This document shows positions 8,082-17,200 of a DNA stretch of 64,000 nucleotides, piece after piece. Origin of the DNA: an uncultured Planctomycetota bacterium. Lineage in GTDB: Bacteria; Planctomycetota; Phycisphaerae; UBA1845; UTPLA1. Position 1 is the first letter of the stretch; the number at the start of each line of letters is the position of its first letter. Position numbers and translations under genes: made by a program. The notes under the pieces are model-generated. The model saw only the letters and a program-made list of their open reading frames with translations, did no database searches and had not been told where the DNA came from. The stretch spans positions 248,001-312,000 of the forward strand of contig CAADGE010000048.1 of NCBI GenBank assembly GCA_900696465.1. The letters run 5' to 3'.

Positions 8082-9896
8082 TCATTCGTGAAGGCGGTCG
8101 AGGCCGAGATCCTTAAGCTGTTCCCGTGTGACCACGGAAGGGGCGTCCGTCAACGGGCAGACGGCGCGGGCATTTTTCGGGAACGCGATCACATCGCGCA
8201 AGGAACTGAAGCCGCCGAAGAGCATGACGGTACGGTCAAGCCCGAGCGCGATCCCGCCATGGGGCGGCGCCCCGTATTGCAGGGCTTCCATCAGGAACTG
8301 GAACTTGGCTCGGGCGTCCTCTTCAGAGAGTCCGAGGATCTGGAACATCCTGGCTTGCACGTCACTGCGATGAATACGAATCGACCCGCCACCCAGCTCA
8401 ATGCCGTTGAGCACAAGGTCGTAGGCCTTGGCGCGGACCTTGAGCAGGTCTTCGCGCGGCGGCAATTCCGGATCGCCCACGCGCATCAAGTGCAGGTCTT
8501 CATCCTTCGGGCTGGTGAACGGATGGTGCATCGGGTAGATGGCCCGGGCTTCCTCGTCGTAACCGAAGAGGGGGAAATCCACCACCCAGCAGAAGGCCCA
8601 TTGGTCCTTCGGGATCAGTCCTCGCCGCTCGGCCAGTGTGGTTCGCAGCCAGCCGAGGTACTTGCTGACGTTGGCCTCCGTGCCGGCGGCAAACAGGATC
8701 AGATCGCCGGGCCGCGCGCCGGATGCTTCGAGCACCTTCGGGCGGATCGTGTCTGTATCGATGAACTTGGCGATGCCCGTCTGGAAGACGGTTTTGCCAC
8801 CCTCGTCGGCGACCTTCACCAAGGGAAGACCGCCCGCACCGATGCCTTTGATTTCTTCCGTGAGACCGTCGGTCTCTTTTCGGGTCATGGACGCGCCGCC
8901 AGTTAACACGATGCAGCGCACGACGCCGCCGGCCGCGACGGCATCGCGGAAGACGTTGAACTCCGCGCCGGCCACCGCTGCGGTGACATCCTTAATCGTC
9001 ATGTCGTAGCGCAGGTCCGGCGCATCGCGGCCGTACTTGCGCATGGCGTCGGCATAGCTGATACGCGGCAGCGGCAGGGGCACTTCCACGCCGACTGCGG
9101 CCTCTGCAACCTCGGCCATGCAGGCCTCGATGTGCTGCATGACGTTTTCCGGCTGGACGAAGGCCATTTCCACGTCCACCTGCGTAAACTCCGGCTGGCG
9201 ATCGGCTCGCAGGTCTTCATCGCGAAAGCAGCGTGCAATCTGCATGTAGCGATCAAGCCCGCCGATCATCAAGAGCTGCTTGAAAAGCTGCGGTGACTGG
9301 GGCAGGGCGTAGAAGCTGCCGTGCTGCAGGCGCGAGGGGACGAGGTAGTCGCGTGCCCCTTCGGGCGTGGACTTGGTAAGGATCGGCGTTTCGATATCGA
9401 GGAAGCCGTGGCGATCGAAATAGTCACGAATCGTCTTCGTGATGCGGTGGCGGAGCATCAGTGCGCGGCGGACCGGCGTGCGGCGCACGTCGAGAAAGCG
9501 GTTTTCCAGACGGAGGTCCTCGTTGGTCTCGATGTCGTCGGCGATCATGAACGGCGGTGTCTTGCTCTTCGATAGCAAATCGATCTCGTGGGCCTTCACC
9601 TCGATCTCGCCGGTCGGGAGATTGGGGTTGACCTTGTCGCCGCGATGGACGACCTCACCGCGAACCACGATGACGTACTCGCTGCGCAGCGCCCGCGCCA
9701 CTTCGTGGGCCCGGGGGTCGGTCGTCGGGTCGAAGCGCACCTGGGTGATGCCGCCGCGGTCGCGCAGGTCGACGAAGACCATTCCACCCAGGTCGCGAAA
9801 GTTATCCACCCAGCCGGCCAGAAGTACGGTCTTGCCGACATCGGAGGCGCGCAGGGCACCGCAGTCATGCGTTCGTTCGTGATAAGGCAGGGGCAC
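8082..9896 (-). CDS. aspS: Aspartate-tRNA ligase
   Basis: Class II aminoacyl-tRNA synthetase, cytoplasmic, charging tRNA-Asp (or tRNA-Asp/Asn). I place the start at GTG 9896: GGAGG lies 5 nt upstream and translation then begins PLPYHERTHDCG, the usual family N-terminus; the open frame extends 59 more codons without support. The 604-residue product has the OB-fold anticodon domain (VLLAGWVDNFRDLGG), class II motif 2 (ARCFRDEDLRADRQPEF), the bacterial GAD insertion domain (about residues 290-420) and motif 3 (GGIALGLDR). Length is near the bacterial norm of about 590. The gene stands alone, divergent from the DinB-like gene. The window does not show whether asparaginyl-tRNA synthetase or GatCAB is present. 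Confidence 0.97.
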   Translation of the reverse strand: MPLPYHERTHDCGALRASDVGKTVLLAGWVDNFRDLGGMVFVDLRDRGGITQVRFDPTTDPRAHEVARALRSEYVIVVRGEVVHRGDKVNPNLPTGEIEVKAHEIDLLSKSKTPPFMIADDIETNEDLRLENRFLDVRRTPVRRALMLRHRITKTIRDYFDRHGFLDIETPILTKSTPEGARDYLVPSRLQHGSFYALPQSPQLFKQLLMIGGLDRYMQIARCFRDEDLRADRQPEFTQVDVEMAFVQPENVMQHIEACMAEVAEAAVGVEVPLPLPRISYADAMRKYGRDAPDLRYDMTIKDVTAAVAGAEFNVFRDAVAAGGVVRCIVLTGGASMTRKETDGLTEEIKGIGAGGLPLVKVADEGGKTVFQTGIAKFIDTDTIRPKVLEASGARPGDLILFAAGTEANVSKYLGWLRTTLAERRGLIPKDQWAFCWVVDFPLFGYDEEARAIYPMHHPFTSPKDEDLHLMRVGDPELPPREDLLKVRAKAYDLVLNGIELGGGSIRIHRSDVQARMFQILGLSEEDARAKFQFLMEALQYGAPPHGGIALGLDRTVMLFGGFSSLRDVIAFPKNARAVCPLTDAPSVVTREQLKDLGLDRLHE

Positions 9897-10110
9897 GGTT
9901 TCCTCCAGATTCCGTCTAAAACCGCGCATCATCGGGCGCAAAGCGCTGGTTCGCAAGGGATCGCGTTTTGCGGGATCTTGCCGCGCCACAGAAGGTAAGG
10001 CTTGTTCGTGCGACGAATAGTCCGACAGCGTGGCGGTGATCTCCGGTAACGCCGGCCGAAAGGTATGCATCAAACTCCCGCGTCGATATGCCGATTGGCT
10101 ATGGTCCAGT

Positions 10111-10116
10111 TATAAT
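10111..10116 (+). promoter_or_regulatory. Consensus -10 hexamer (TATAAT) upstream of the DinB-like gene
   Basis: A perfect TATAAT about 77 nt upstream of the DinB-like ATG. The -35 region (about 10088-10094) is not recognisable. It sits between divergent aspS and the DinB-like gene. Confidence 0.4.
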
Positions 10117-10192
10117 TCGTCATTCGTCGTCGCAGGAGAGAGGAAGCAACCCACCTCCTCAACCGCGCAGCTACTACCTGAAAGGAGCACTC

Positions 10193-10675
10193 ATGTCCCC
10201 GAAAGCGCTTGTGATCAACCAGCTTGAAGCCGCGAAGTGGCTTTACGACAAGTTCGTCTCGGATTTCAGTGATGAGGACGCCCGGTATATGCCCAAAGGC
10301 AGCAACCATCTTAACTGGATTCTTGTTCACCTTGCCGTGAGCGAGGATTCGATCACGAGCAAGCTGTCCGGCAGGCCGAAGCAACTGGCCGAATCTCTGC
10401 ACAAGGAATATGCCGGCGGGTCGACCTGCCGTGCTGACGACGGTATGACCCTGGCCGAGGCGAAGAAGCTCTACGATGAGAGCCATCGGAGGACAGTTGA
10501 GTTTATCAAGGGCTATGACGAGTCCAAGCTCGGCGACAAGGCCCCGGAGGGTTTCCCGCCGCTGTTTCCAACGAGCGGCAGCGTGATCGGACTCCTGGGC
10601 ACGCACCCGTTCTGGCATTTCGGGCAGCTCACGGTCATTCGCAACATGCTCGGCAAGCCGAAGCTGTTGATGTAA
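10193..10675 (+). CDS. DinB-family protein (four-helix metalloenzyme fold)
   Basis: 160 residues from the ATG at 10193, which has AAAGGAG six nt upstream; the frame is open further upstream but that part is Pro/Arg-rich and unlikely to be coding. DinB-like helical bundle features are seen: HLNWILVHL near residue 42 and HPFWHFGQLTVIR near residue 140, each carrying His residues in the positions the family uses to bind a divalent metal. Family members are thiol-dependent transferases or have unknown roles. It is divergent from aspS and followed by a TMTC-like gene 86 bp downstream. Confidence 0.8.
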   Translation: MSPKALVINQLEAAKWLYDKFVSDFSDEDARYMPKGSNHLNWILVHLAVSEDSITSKLSGRPKQLAESLHKEYAGGSTCRADDGMTLAEAKKLYDESHRRTVEFIKGYDESKLGDKAPEGFPPLFPTSGSVIGLLGTHPFWHFGQLTVIRNMLGKPKLLM

Positions 10676-10747
10676 ACCGGTGTCGGCGAGATTGGGTGCG
10701 ACCGAGCATTCGTTCACTCGCGCTGTATCTCTGTTGCCTATCGGGCG

Positions 10748-10753
10748 TATAAC
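10748..10753 (+). promoter_or_regulatory. -10-like TATAAC, 8 nt before the next start codon
   Basis: TATAAC ends 8 nt before ATG 10762 and no SD is present between them, the geometry expected for a leaderless mRNA. No -35 hexamer is evident. Confidence 0.35.
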
Positions 10754-10761
10754 ATTCGCCC

Positions 10762-12696
10762 ATGGGACGACCGAGCAGCCATCTGAAACGAGGTAACTTC
10801 CCTTCGCGCACCGGGTGGCTCGCGCTGGGACTCCTCGCGCTGTCGTGCTTTCTGTTCGCCTGGGCGGGCAGTCTCGCCGGCGTGTTCCTGCTCGATGATC
10901 TCGTGCATGTCGTCGGGAATTCACGAATTCGCCGGATTGACGCGCTGGCGGACCTGCTGCGAGGGAGTCCGCGTCCACTGGTCGATCTTTCCCTGGCCGT
11001 CAACTATGCCCTCGGCGGACTGCGGTCTCACGGTTACCACGTCTTCAATCTCACGGTTCACCTTCTGGCAGGATTGACGTTCTTTGGGCTCACGCGGCGC
11101 GTTCTGCTGGTGATACAGGACGCCGATTCCACGTTGAAGCGTGGGGGCGGCCGCGGGGAAGACCGCACGCATTCCGGGCGTAAACTCGGCGAGCATTCCA
11201 CCGAAGCTGCGTACTTTGCGTTCGCCGTCTCGATAATCTGGCTGGTTCATCCCCTGACCACGCAGGCCGTGACCTACGTCATTCAGCGCAGCGAATCGAT
11301 GATGGCGCTCTTTTATCTGCTCACGCTTTACTGCGTGGTTCGTTGCGCGACCGGTTCGCAGCGCACGGGCTGGTGCGTTGCCGCCGTCTTTGCCTGCGCC
11401 GCGGGGATGCTTTGCAAGGCCGTGATGGTGACTGCGCCGGTTGTGGCATTGCTGATGGATCGCGCGTGGCTGGCTTCGTCCTGGCGAGTGGTTCTGGCGA
11501 GACGATGGTGGCTTCACCTGTCCCTGGCGGCTACCTGGATGATTCCGTTGGGGCAGGGCGTCGTGCGCGGGCTTACTGATCCAGCGGCTCGCGGCTCTGG
11601 CACGGTGGGATTCTCCGTCGCGAGCGTAACACCGTGGCAGTATCTGATCTCGCAAGGTGGAGTGATTCTGCATTATCTGCGTCTGGTCGTCTGGCCGGAT
11701 CCGCTCGTGTTCGACTATGCGTGGTCGGCCACGATGACACTTTCGGAAGCATGGCCTGCCTGTCTCGTTGTCCTGTTGCTCCTGATCGCCTCGGTCGTGT
11801 TGTTCATCCGGCGACCGGCGATCGGGTTTCCTGCCGTTGCCTTCTTCATGATTCTCGCGCCGACTTCGAGCTTCATACCGATCGCCGATCTGGCGGTTGA
11901 ACATCGGATGTACCTGCCGTTGGCGTGTGTGCTGGGTCTGCTTCTATTCGGGTTGAATTTGCTCGGACGGGCCTTTGCCGGTCAACGTCGCGAGAAGGCA
12001 CATCGCATGCTCGTTGCAGCTACCCTGCTGGGTGCGATTGTGCTTTCAGTACGGACGCATCTGAGAAATCGCGATTACCAAAGTGAGCTACGAATGTGGC
12101 AATCGGTTGTGGATGCTCGGCCGGAAAACGCCCGTGCCCGCAGTTATCTGGGTGACGCGCTCGCGGATGCCGGTCGGCTGGATGAGGCGATCGAGCAATA
12201 TCGGGAAGCGGTACGGATTCGCCCGGAACTGGCGATCGTGGCGAACAACCTCGCGACGGTTCTGGCGCGGTCCGGCCGACTTGAGGAGTCGATCGACGTG
12301 CTGGAGCGCGCCATCGCGCAGGATCCGCGGATGACGCATATGCATTTGAATCTTGCGTTGAGCTATCACCAGGCCGGTCGCCTTTCCGAAGCCGTCGAAC
12401 ATTACCGGATCGGACTTGGCAACGACGCTCATCTTCCTAGCACCTGGCACAACCTGGGCGCGGCGCTGCGCGGGCTGGGGCGTTTTGAAGAGGCAGAGGA
12501 GGCGCATCGCAGGGGGCTGGCGCTTCAGCCCGGGGATGCAGATGGAAGATTCGCGTTGGCCGCGCTGCTGGAGCAGATGGGTCGTCGTGAGGAAGCCATC
12601 ACGGAGTATCGGGAGGTACTTCGGCTCAGGCCGAATCATTCGGGAGCACAAAGGAGAACGGAGGCGCTCACGGCGGGTCGACCGTCTTCTCCGTGA
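10762..12696 (+). CDS. TMTC-like multi-spanning membrane protein with C-terminal TPR repeats
   Basis: 644 residues. The N-terminal 430 residues contain about ten hydrophobic segments, with an early acidic pair in VFLLDDLVHV (about residues 36-45), typical of GT-C fold glycosyltransferases where the acidic residues bind the polyprenyl-phosphate sugar and metal. Residues about 455-640 are five or six TPR repeats (for example ARSYLGDALADAGRLDEAI, then WHNLGAALRGLGRFEEAE). This architecture matches the TMTC (DUF1736) O-mannosyltransferase group; many planctomycetes have such genes, but enzymatic activity is not shown. There is no SD; TATAAC just upstream suggests a leaderless transcript. Confidence 0.82.
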   Translation: MGRPSSHLKRGNFPSRTGWLALGLLALSCFLFAWAGSLAGVFLLDDLVHVVGNSRIRRIDALADLLRGSPRPLVDLSLAVNYALGGLRSHGYHVFNLTVHLLAGLTFFGLTRRVLLVIQDADSTLKRGGGRGEDRTHSGRKLGEHSTEAAYFAFAVSIIWLVHPLTTQAVTYVIQRSESMMALFYLLTLYCVVRCATGSQRTGWCVAAVFACAAGMLCKAVMVTAPVVALLMDRAWLASSWRVVLARRWWLHLSLAATWMIPLGQGVVRGLTDPAARGSGTVGFSVASVTPWQYLISQGGVILHYLRLVVWPDPLVFDYAWSATMTLSEAWPACLVVLLLLIASVVLFIRRPAIGFPAVAFFMILAPTSSFIPIADLAVEHRMYLPLACVLGLLLFGLNLLGRAFAGQRREKAHRMLVAATLLGAIVLSVRTHLRNRDYQSELRMWQSVVDARPENARARSYLGDALADAGRLDEAIEQYREAVRIRPELAIVANNLATVLARSGRLEESIDVLERAIAQDPRMTHMHLNLALSYHQAGRLSEAVEHYRIGLGNDAHLPSTWHNLGAALRGLGRFEEAEEAHRRGLALQPGDADGRFALAALLEQMGRREEAITEYREVLRLRPNHSGAQRRTEALTAGRPSSP

Positions 12697-12700
12697 TTAA

Positions 12701-12755
12701 ATGCACCTCTCAGAAAGAGGTGTATCACCAAATGCCAACGGGCGAGACGCCCGTT
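12701..12755. terminator. Tandem hairpins between convergent genes, possible bidirectional terminator
   Basis: Two hairpins lie between the convergent TMTC-like and sugar dehydrogenase genes. The first pairs 12701-12710 with 12716-12725 (10 bp including one G-U, loop CAGAA). The second is a perfect 8-bp stem, AACGGGCG / CGCCCGTT with loop AGA (12737-12755), followed by CCACCCTTTCTGTT. Neither has a strong T tract, so termination is plausible rather than certain. Confidence 0.5.
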
Positions 12756-12777
12756 CCACCCTTTCTGTTAGAAGCTC

Positions 12778-14418
12778 CTACTTCGTCGACTTGCGTTTCG
12801 TCGGTTTTACGTTGCGGGTTGATTTCTTGCCGCGCACAGACGAGCTGCTTCGTGTTTGAGCCGACGTCAGGCGACCGCGCTCCACGCGATAGGCAAGGCC
12901 GCACCGGCGGCAGGAGACCTGTTTGGCGCGACGAGCGAGTCGCTCACCGCATTCACAGACCCAGCCGATTCGCGTTGCGGGCACACCGGCCATCAGTGCG
13001 TAATCGGGAACGTCCTTCGTCACGACGGCGCCGGCGGCGATGAAGCAATGCCGCCCGAGAGTGTGTCCGCAGACGATGGTCGCGTTCGCGCCGATGGTCG
13101 CACCTTCCCGGACGAGCGTCCGCAAGTAATGTTCGGTGCCGCGCTGCGGATACTTGCAGCGGGGGTCGAGGATGTTGGTGAAGGTCATCGACGGGCCACA
13201 GAACACGTGGTTCTCCAACTCGACGCCCTCGTAGATGGATACGTTGTTTTGAATCTTGCAACCATCGCCCAGTTTGACGTTGGCGCCGATGTAAACATTC
13301 TGCCCGAGGGTGCAGCCGTGACCGATTTTCGCGCCGCCCTGGATGTGTGAGTAGTGCCAGACCTTCGTCCCTTCGCCGATGGAGACGTCGTCATCGACAC
13401 AGGCAGAGGGATGGATGAAGCAATTGTGGTGCTCACTGTGGCGTGCGTGCGGCGTCATTTCCATCTCAAGGCCGGACGTGGCCTCCTCCAGGATTTCGAG
13501 AACCTCAATGGCGCTGGCGCCGTCGGCGGTATCCGGAGCAGTGCCATCGAGTGCGCGGATGAAGCACTCAAGCTCGGCGGTCAGCGGTGCCTTGCGATCC
13601 AATTCGATCACCTCAGTCGGACCTTCGCGCGGAATGGGTTTGCCGCGGATCCAGTCGATGCTTTTTTCATAATAGAGCAGTGAGCCGCCATCAGCGCCGT
13701 CTTCAAAGACGAACATACCTCGGTCGCCGACCACGACCAGCCGGTGTTCTTTGAACGGATGAAGCCAGCTGACAAAAATGTGCCCGGAGATGTTGTCCGG
13801 ATAGCGCAGCAGGGTCAACGTCGTGTCGTGGATGCCGGGTTGCAGAAAGGTGGATCCGCGCGAAACAACCGCGACGGGCCGCTCGCCAATGAAATACTGA
13901 AAAATCGAAATGTCGTGAGGGGCGAAGCTCCAGAGGATGTTTTCCTCGGTGCGAACGGTACCGAGGTTCAACCGGTTGCTGTAAAGATATTGCAGCTTGC
14001 CGATGTCGCCGGAGCGGATGTGCTCGCGCATGTATCGAATGGCAGGATGAAAAAGCAGGACGTGGCCGACCATCAGGCAGAGGCCCCGGTCGCGAGCCAA
14101 TTCCACCAGTTGCCGGGCTTCCCTCGAACGCAGGGCAAGCGGCTTTTCGATGAGGGCGTGTCGGCCTGCTTCGAGGATGTGGCGTCCGAGCTGATAATGC
14201 GTAACCGGCGGCGTAGCCACTACGAACGCGTCCATGCCCGCTTCCATCGCATCGGTGACGGATTCGAAGACTGGTATGCCGGGAAAGCTCTCGCTCGCCT
14301 GCCGGCGTGCCGCCGCTTCGCTGTCGATCAGCCCGGCCAGATGACCGAGGTCGTTCAGGGTCAGGGCGTGTCGTGTGCCCCATCGGCCGACTCCGACCAC
14401 ACAGACGCGATGTGCCAT
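12778..14418 (-). CDS. Fused Gfo/Idh/MocA sugar dehydrogenase and left-handed beta-helix acyltransferase
   Basis: 546 residues from ATG 14418 (AGGGG upstream); the frame extends 36 codons further but without family similarity. Residues 1-330 form an NAD-dependent oxidoreductase: Rossmann motif VGVGRWG and the family's EKPLAL loop with the conserved Lys (about residue 95). Residues about 345-510 are hexapeptide repeats of an N-acetyltransferase ([27 protein letters not shown]) like WbpD/WlbB. The end holds a small zinc-ribbon-like CxC...CxxC pattern, then a Lys/Arg tail. In separate proteins these steps oxidise UDP-GlcNAcA and acetylate the 3-amino sugar for 2,3-diacetamido sugars. The missing middle step, a PLP aminotransferase, is not adjacent. 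Confidence 0.9.
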   Translation of the reverse strand: MAHRVCVVGVGRWGTRHALTLNDLGHLAGLIDSEAAARRQASESFPGIPVFESVTDAMEAGMDAFVVATPPVTHYQLGRHILEAGRHALIEKPLALRSREARQLVELARDRGLCLMVGHVLLFHPAIRYMREHIRSGDIGKLQYLYSNRLNLGTVRTEENILWSFAPHDISIFQYFIGERPVAVVSRGSTFLQPGIHDTTLTLLRYPDNISGHIFVSWLHPFKEHRLVVVGDRGMFVFEDGADGGSLLYYEKSIDWIRGKPIPREGPTEVIELDRKAPLTAELECFIRALDGTAPDTADGASAIEVLEILEEATSGLEMEMTPHARHSEHHNCFIHPSACVDDDVSIGEGTKVWHYSHIQGGAKIGHGCTLGQNVYIGANVKLGDGCKIQNNVSIYEGVELENHVFCGPSMTFTNILDPRCKYPQRGTEHYLRTLVREGATIGANATIVCGHTLGRHCFIAAGAVVTKDVPDYALMAGVPATRIGWVCECGERLARRAKQVSCRRCGLAYRVERGRLTSAQTRSSSSVRGKKSTRNVKPTKRKSTK

Positions 14419-14472
14419 GAAGAGCCCCTGAACGTGCGGTACGCAGGTTGCGAATGCAAGTGTTCGGCCTGC

Positions 14473-14501
14473 TTGCGACCGGCGAAGCCACACCTTATAG
14501 T
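14473..14501 (+). promoter_or_regulatory. Sigma-70-type promoter of metK
   Basis: -35 TTGCGA (14473-14478), 17-nt spacer, -10 TATAGT (14496-14501). Transcription would start near 14508 and give a roughly 60-nt leader before the GTG. No SAM riboswitch-like structure fits in that leader. Confidence 0.6.
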
Positions 14502-14567
14502 GCGGCGTTTGGAAATCGGCCAGCAAGACAGCGCCGGCTCATCAACGCAGCTTAGAAGGAGTTATCA

Positions 14568-15806
14568 GTGGGATCAAATGGAAGTCATCGGCGGGGCCGC
14601 TACCTCTTCACCTCGGAATCCGTCAGCATGGGCCACCCGGACAAGGTGGCCGACCAGATTTCAGACACCGTGCTCGACGCACTGATTGCCCGTGATCCGA
14701 ATGCCCGAGTGGCTTGCGAGACGCTGGTAACGACCGGTCTCGTGGTGGTCGCCGGTGAGGTGACGGTCCACAATAAGGAAGCCGAACTGGCCCTGAACAA
14801 CATCGAAAAAGACGTGCGCGATACGATTGCGGACATCGGCTACACCGATCCTGACTGCCAGTTCGACCACAAGAGCTGCGCGGTGATCCGCACGATACAC
14901 AGCCAGTCGGCGGATATCAGTCAGGGTGTGACCGCGAAGAAGGGCAAGGCCCAAGGCGCCGGTGATCAGGGACTAATGTTCGGCTTCGCCTGCCGGGAGA
15001 CCAGAGCGCTGATGCCGCTGCCGATTCACCTGTCGCATCGTCTCGTCGAGAAGTTGGCCGATGTTCGCAGAAACGGGACGATTCCGTGGTTGCGGCCGGA
15101 CAGCAAGAGCCAGGTCACGATCGAGTACGACGATGGCGTCCCCGTGAAGCTCAAAACGATCGTCATCTCGACGCAGCATCAGCCGAGACCGGAACTGCTT
15201 GACCGTCAAGGCAATGTCAACGACCGCTTCAAGAAGACGATTATCGAGAAGGTGATCAAGCCCGTGTGTCTGGCCGAGTGCCCCAAGCTGTGGAACAACG
15301 GCGTAAAGTTCCACATCAACCCCACCGGTCGTTTCGTCATCGGCGGACCGCACGGCGACACCGGCCTGACGGGCCGGAAGATCATTGTTGACAGCTATGG
15401 CGGTCGCGGCGCACACGGCGGCGGCGCTTTTAGCGGTAAGGATCCGTCAAAGGTGGATCGTTCGGCGACCTACATGGCCCGCCACGTGGCCAAAAACATC
15501 GTCGCTGCGGGGCTGGCAGATATCTGTGAAGTGCAGCTTGCCTACGCGATCGGTGTTGCCGAGCCGGTCAGCGTGCTTGTTGACACGGAGTGCACAGCGC
15601 GTATTCCGGAAAACCGGATCGAACAGCTCGTGCGAGATCACTTCGACCTCACCCCCGCAGGGATCATCAAGTATCTCAACCTGCGTCGGCCGATCTACCG
15701 TGAGACCGCCGCCCATGGGCACTTCGGCCGCAGTGGGGCGGGCTTCACCTGGGAACGGACGAATATGGCGGACAAGCTCCGCAAGGCCGCGTCGAAGTGG
15801 CTGTGA
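14568..15806 (+). CDS. metK: S-adenosylmethionine synthase
   Basis: 412 residues starting at GTG 14568, with AGAAGGAG seven nt upstream. It makes SAM from ATP and methionine in the cytoplasm. Family signatures are clear: [14 protein letters not shown] at the N-terminus with the ATP-contact His, the GAGDQG loop (about residue 131), VISTQHQ, the [17 protein letters not shown] segment (about 254-270), and [16 protein letters not shown] with the pyrophosphate-binding Lys. Length is slightly above the usual 385-400. The mtnP gene further on in the window recycles methylthioadenosine derived from SAM. It is monocistronic, with its own promoter, divergent from the sugar dehydrogenase fusion. Confidence 0.98.
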   Translation: MGSNGSHRRGRYLFTSESVSMGHPDKVADQISDTVLDALIARDPNARVACETLVTTGLVVVAGEVTVHNKEAELALNNIEKDVRDTIADIGYTDPDCQFDHKSCAVIRTIHSQSADISQGVTAKKGKAQGAGDQGLMFGFACRETRALMPLPIHLSHRLVEKLADVRRNGTIPWLRPDSKSQVTIEYDDGVPVKLKTIVISTQHQPRPELLDRQGNVNDRFKKTIIEKVIKPVCLAECPKLWNNGVKFHINPTGRFVIGGPHGDTGLTGRKIIVDSYGGRGAHGGGAFSGKDPSKVDRSATYMARHVAKNIVAAGLADICEVQLAYAIGVAEPVSVLVDTECTARIPENRIEQLVRDHFDLTPAGIIKYLNLRRPIYRETAAHGHFGRSGAGFTWERTNMADKLRKAASKWL

Positions 15807-15939
15807 GCTGATGTTACATTTTGGATTGCTGATTGCGCGATGCCAGCTCGGCGTGCAGCAATTGGCTCCTTCCGGTTAACCAGCAACACTGCATTGCTCA
15901 GCGCAAATGGCTCACAGCGGATGGCCATGGGCCAATCGT

Positions 15940-16425
15940 TCACATTTTCAGCGGCATGCCGTTGATCAGGGCTTCAAAGACGATGGAGCCGTCAACGTAG
16001 CCCTGAATCTCGCAGATGAAGCGGCGCTTTCGGGCTTCGACGAGCTTTCCGACGAGGATGATTCGTGCTGGTGGGATCACCGCACCACGAAACTTGCAGG
16101 CGTCGACCCCGCCGAAACCGAGAAAACTGCCGTCTTCCATGGGGAAGAACTGATGCTGGACGAAAGCCGCGAGCTGGGCGCCGCATTCCATCATCAGAAC
16201 GCCGGGGAAGATCGGCTTTCCCGGCATGTGGCCGCGGCACCACCACTCGTCGACACGCACTTCGCGAAAACCGGCAGCGACATGGTGAACGGTATCAATG
16301 TGGATGATGCCGTCGAGCTGGGCGAATTCGTGCTTCTGCGGGAGAAACTGGTAAATCTGATCGTGTGTGTAGAGGACCCGGCTGCAATCGAGCGCGGCTA
16401 CGTCGAGGATCGGCTGTGGGGGCAT
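15940..16425 (-). CDS. FabZ/FabA-like 3-hydroxyacyl-ACP dehydratase family protein
   Basis: 161 residues; ATG 16425 is chosen because AAGGA sits 7 nt upstream, although the frame is open 16 codons earlier. It has a single hot-dog domain with the FabZ signature GHMPGKPIFPGVLMMECGAQ (about residues 65-84), including the catalytic His and the Pro-Gly-Val turn; the catalytic Glu is expected in MMEC. The N-terminus QPILDV...IYQFLPQKHEFAQLDGI resembles the planctomycete FabZ-like group that is longer than canonical FabZ (about 145). It may serve fatty acid synthesis or a specialised acyl pathway. It stands alone, minus strand, downstream of the H1-like gene. Confidence 0.83.
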   Translation of the reverse strand: MPPQPILDVAALDCSRVLYTHDQIYQFLPQKHEFAQLDGIIHIDTVHHVAAGFREVRVDEWWCRGHMPGKPIFPGVLMMECGAQLAAFVQHQFFPMEDGSFLGFGGVDACKFRGAVIPPARIILVGKLVEARKRRFICEIQGYVDGSIVFEALINGMPLKM

Positions 16426-16594
16426 TACTGAGTCCTTGTGACGCGCAAGCGGGGATCGCGAGCAGGCCGGCAACAGCTACGGAGCAGGCCTGCGGCCGAT
16501 TCCGGGTGCGGTCTGCGCATTAGCTGTGCGCCGTGCCGCGGGAGCGACAAGCCGGGAAGGGCAATCTGCCTCCGCAGCGTGATTTAGCGTATAC

Positions 16595-16780
16595 CTACGC
16601 CTTCTGATCGTCTGAGGAGCGGACTTCGAGGATTTTCTTGCGGACGGCCTGGGCGGCGTTCTTGATGTCCTGCATGGCCTTGCGGACACGAGTTCCTGCG
16701 GCCTTGTTGCCGCCTTCCGCTTTGGCCATGTCGTCCGCACAGGCCTCTACCAGTGCCTTCAGGTGCTCGTATTCCTGCAT
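16595..16780 (-). CDS. Histone H1-like (Hc1-type) small nucleoid protein
   Basis: 61 residues with CAGGAG eight nt before the ATG. The sequence is a short amphipathic helix pair: an acidic N-terminus (MQEYEHLKALVEACADD) followed by a Lys/Arg/Ala/Gly-rich core (GGNKAAGTRVRKAMQDIKN, AVRKKILEVR). This is the layout of bacterial Hc1-like histone H1 homologues, which compact DNA in Chlamydiae and are also found in Planctomycetota. It lacks the long Lys/Ala/Pro tail, so it is a minimal form. It is next to the FabZ-like gene on the same strand, 169 bp upstream. Confidence 0.75.
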   Translation of the reverse strand: MQEYEHLKALVEACADDMAKAEGGNKAAGTRVRKAMQDIKNAAQAVRKKILEVRSSDDQKA

Positions 16781-16968
16781 GAATCAATCTCCTGTGACCT
16801 TCACACTTGAGAAAGTGCGTATCCTGCGTTCGGATTGCCTCCCCCCGAGGGCAAACGTATCGGCGGGGAGTCTATCAGAGTGGCCAGATTCGATCAAAGT
16901 GCAAAAAACGGCGTTTTTGGGGTCTCGGGAGCGGTTGTCCCGAGCGTATTCTCCTCAGGTGCGAGCCA

Positions 16969-16997
16969 TTGAAGCCGATGTCTTTCTCCGCTATGCT
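16969..16997 (+). promoter_or_regulatory. Sigma-70-type promoter of rpmH
   Basis: -35 TTGAAG (16969-16974), 17-nt spacer, -10 TATGCT (16992-16997), about 60 nt upstream of the rpmH ATG. Confidence 0.55.
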
Positions 16998-17056
16998 ACC
17001 GGCTCGCCTGATCGGTCTGGATCATCGGCCGGCATTACGAGGGAGTGATCGACACC

Positions 17057-17200
17057 ATGCATTACCCGCATCGCAAAAGCTACCGTAAGCGAAAGAGAAA
17101 GCAGGGCTTCCGAGCGAGAATGAAGACGGCCGGCGGCCGGAAGGTGATCGCGCGCAAGCGCAAGCGCGGCCGAAGGATAAATGTCAAGCCGAAGATGTAA
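17057..17200 (+). CDS. rpmH: 50S ribosomal protein L34 (bL34)
   Basis: A 47-residue, strongly basic protein. After an atypical start (MHYPHRKSYRKRKRK) it carries the L34 hallmark QGFRARMKTAGGRKVIARKR, which lines up with the GFRxRMxTxxGRxVLxxRRxKGR core of bL34. GAGGGAG lies upstream of the ATG. In most bacteria rpmH is followed by rnpA near dnaA; here the next gene, on the opposite strand, is a deacetylase and no rnpA is visible. The N-terminus differs from the usual MKRTFQPS start. Confidence 0.92.
   Translation: MHYPHRKSYRKRKRKQGFRARMKTAGGRKVIARKRKRGRRINVKPKM

Noticed and set aside
8082-10073. Longest reading of aspS from 10073
   Set aside because: The extra 59 codons have no family similarity; GGAGG before GTG 9896 fits the usual N-terminus.
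14419-14567. SAM riboswitch upstream of metK
   Set aside because: The leader from the predicted start is only about 60 nt and shows no conserved SAM motif.
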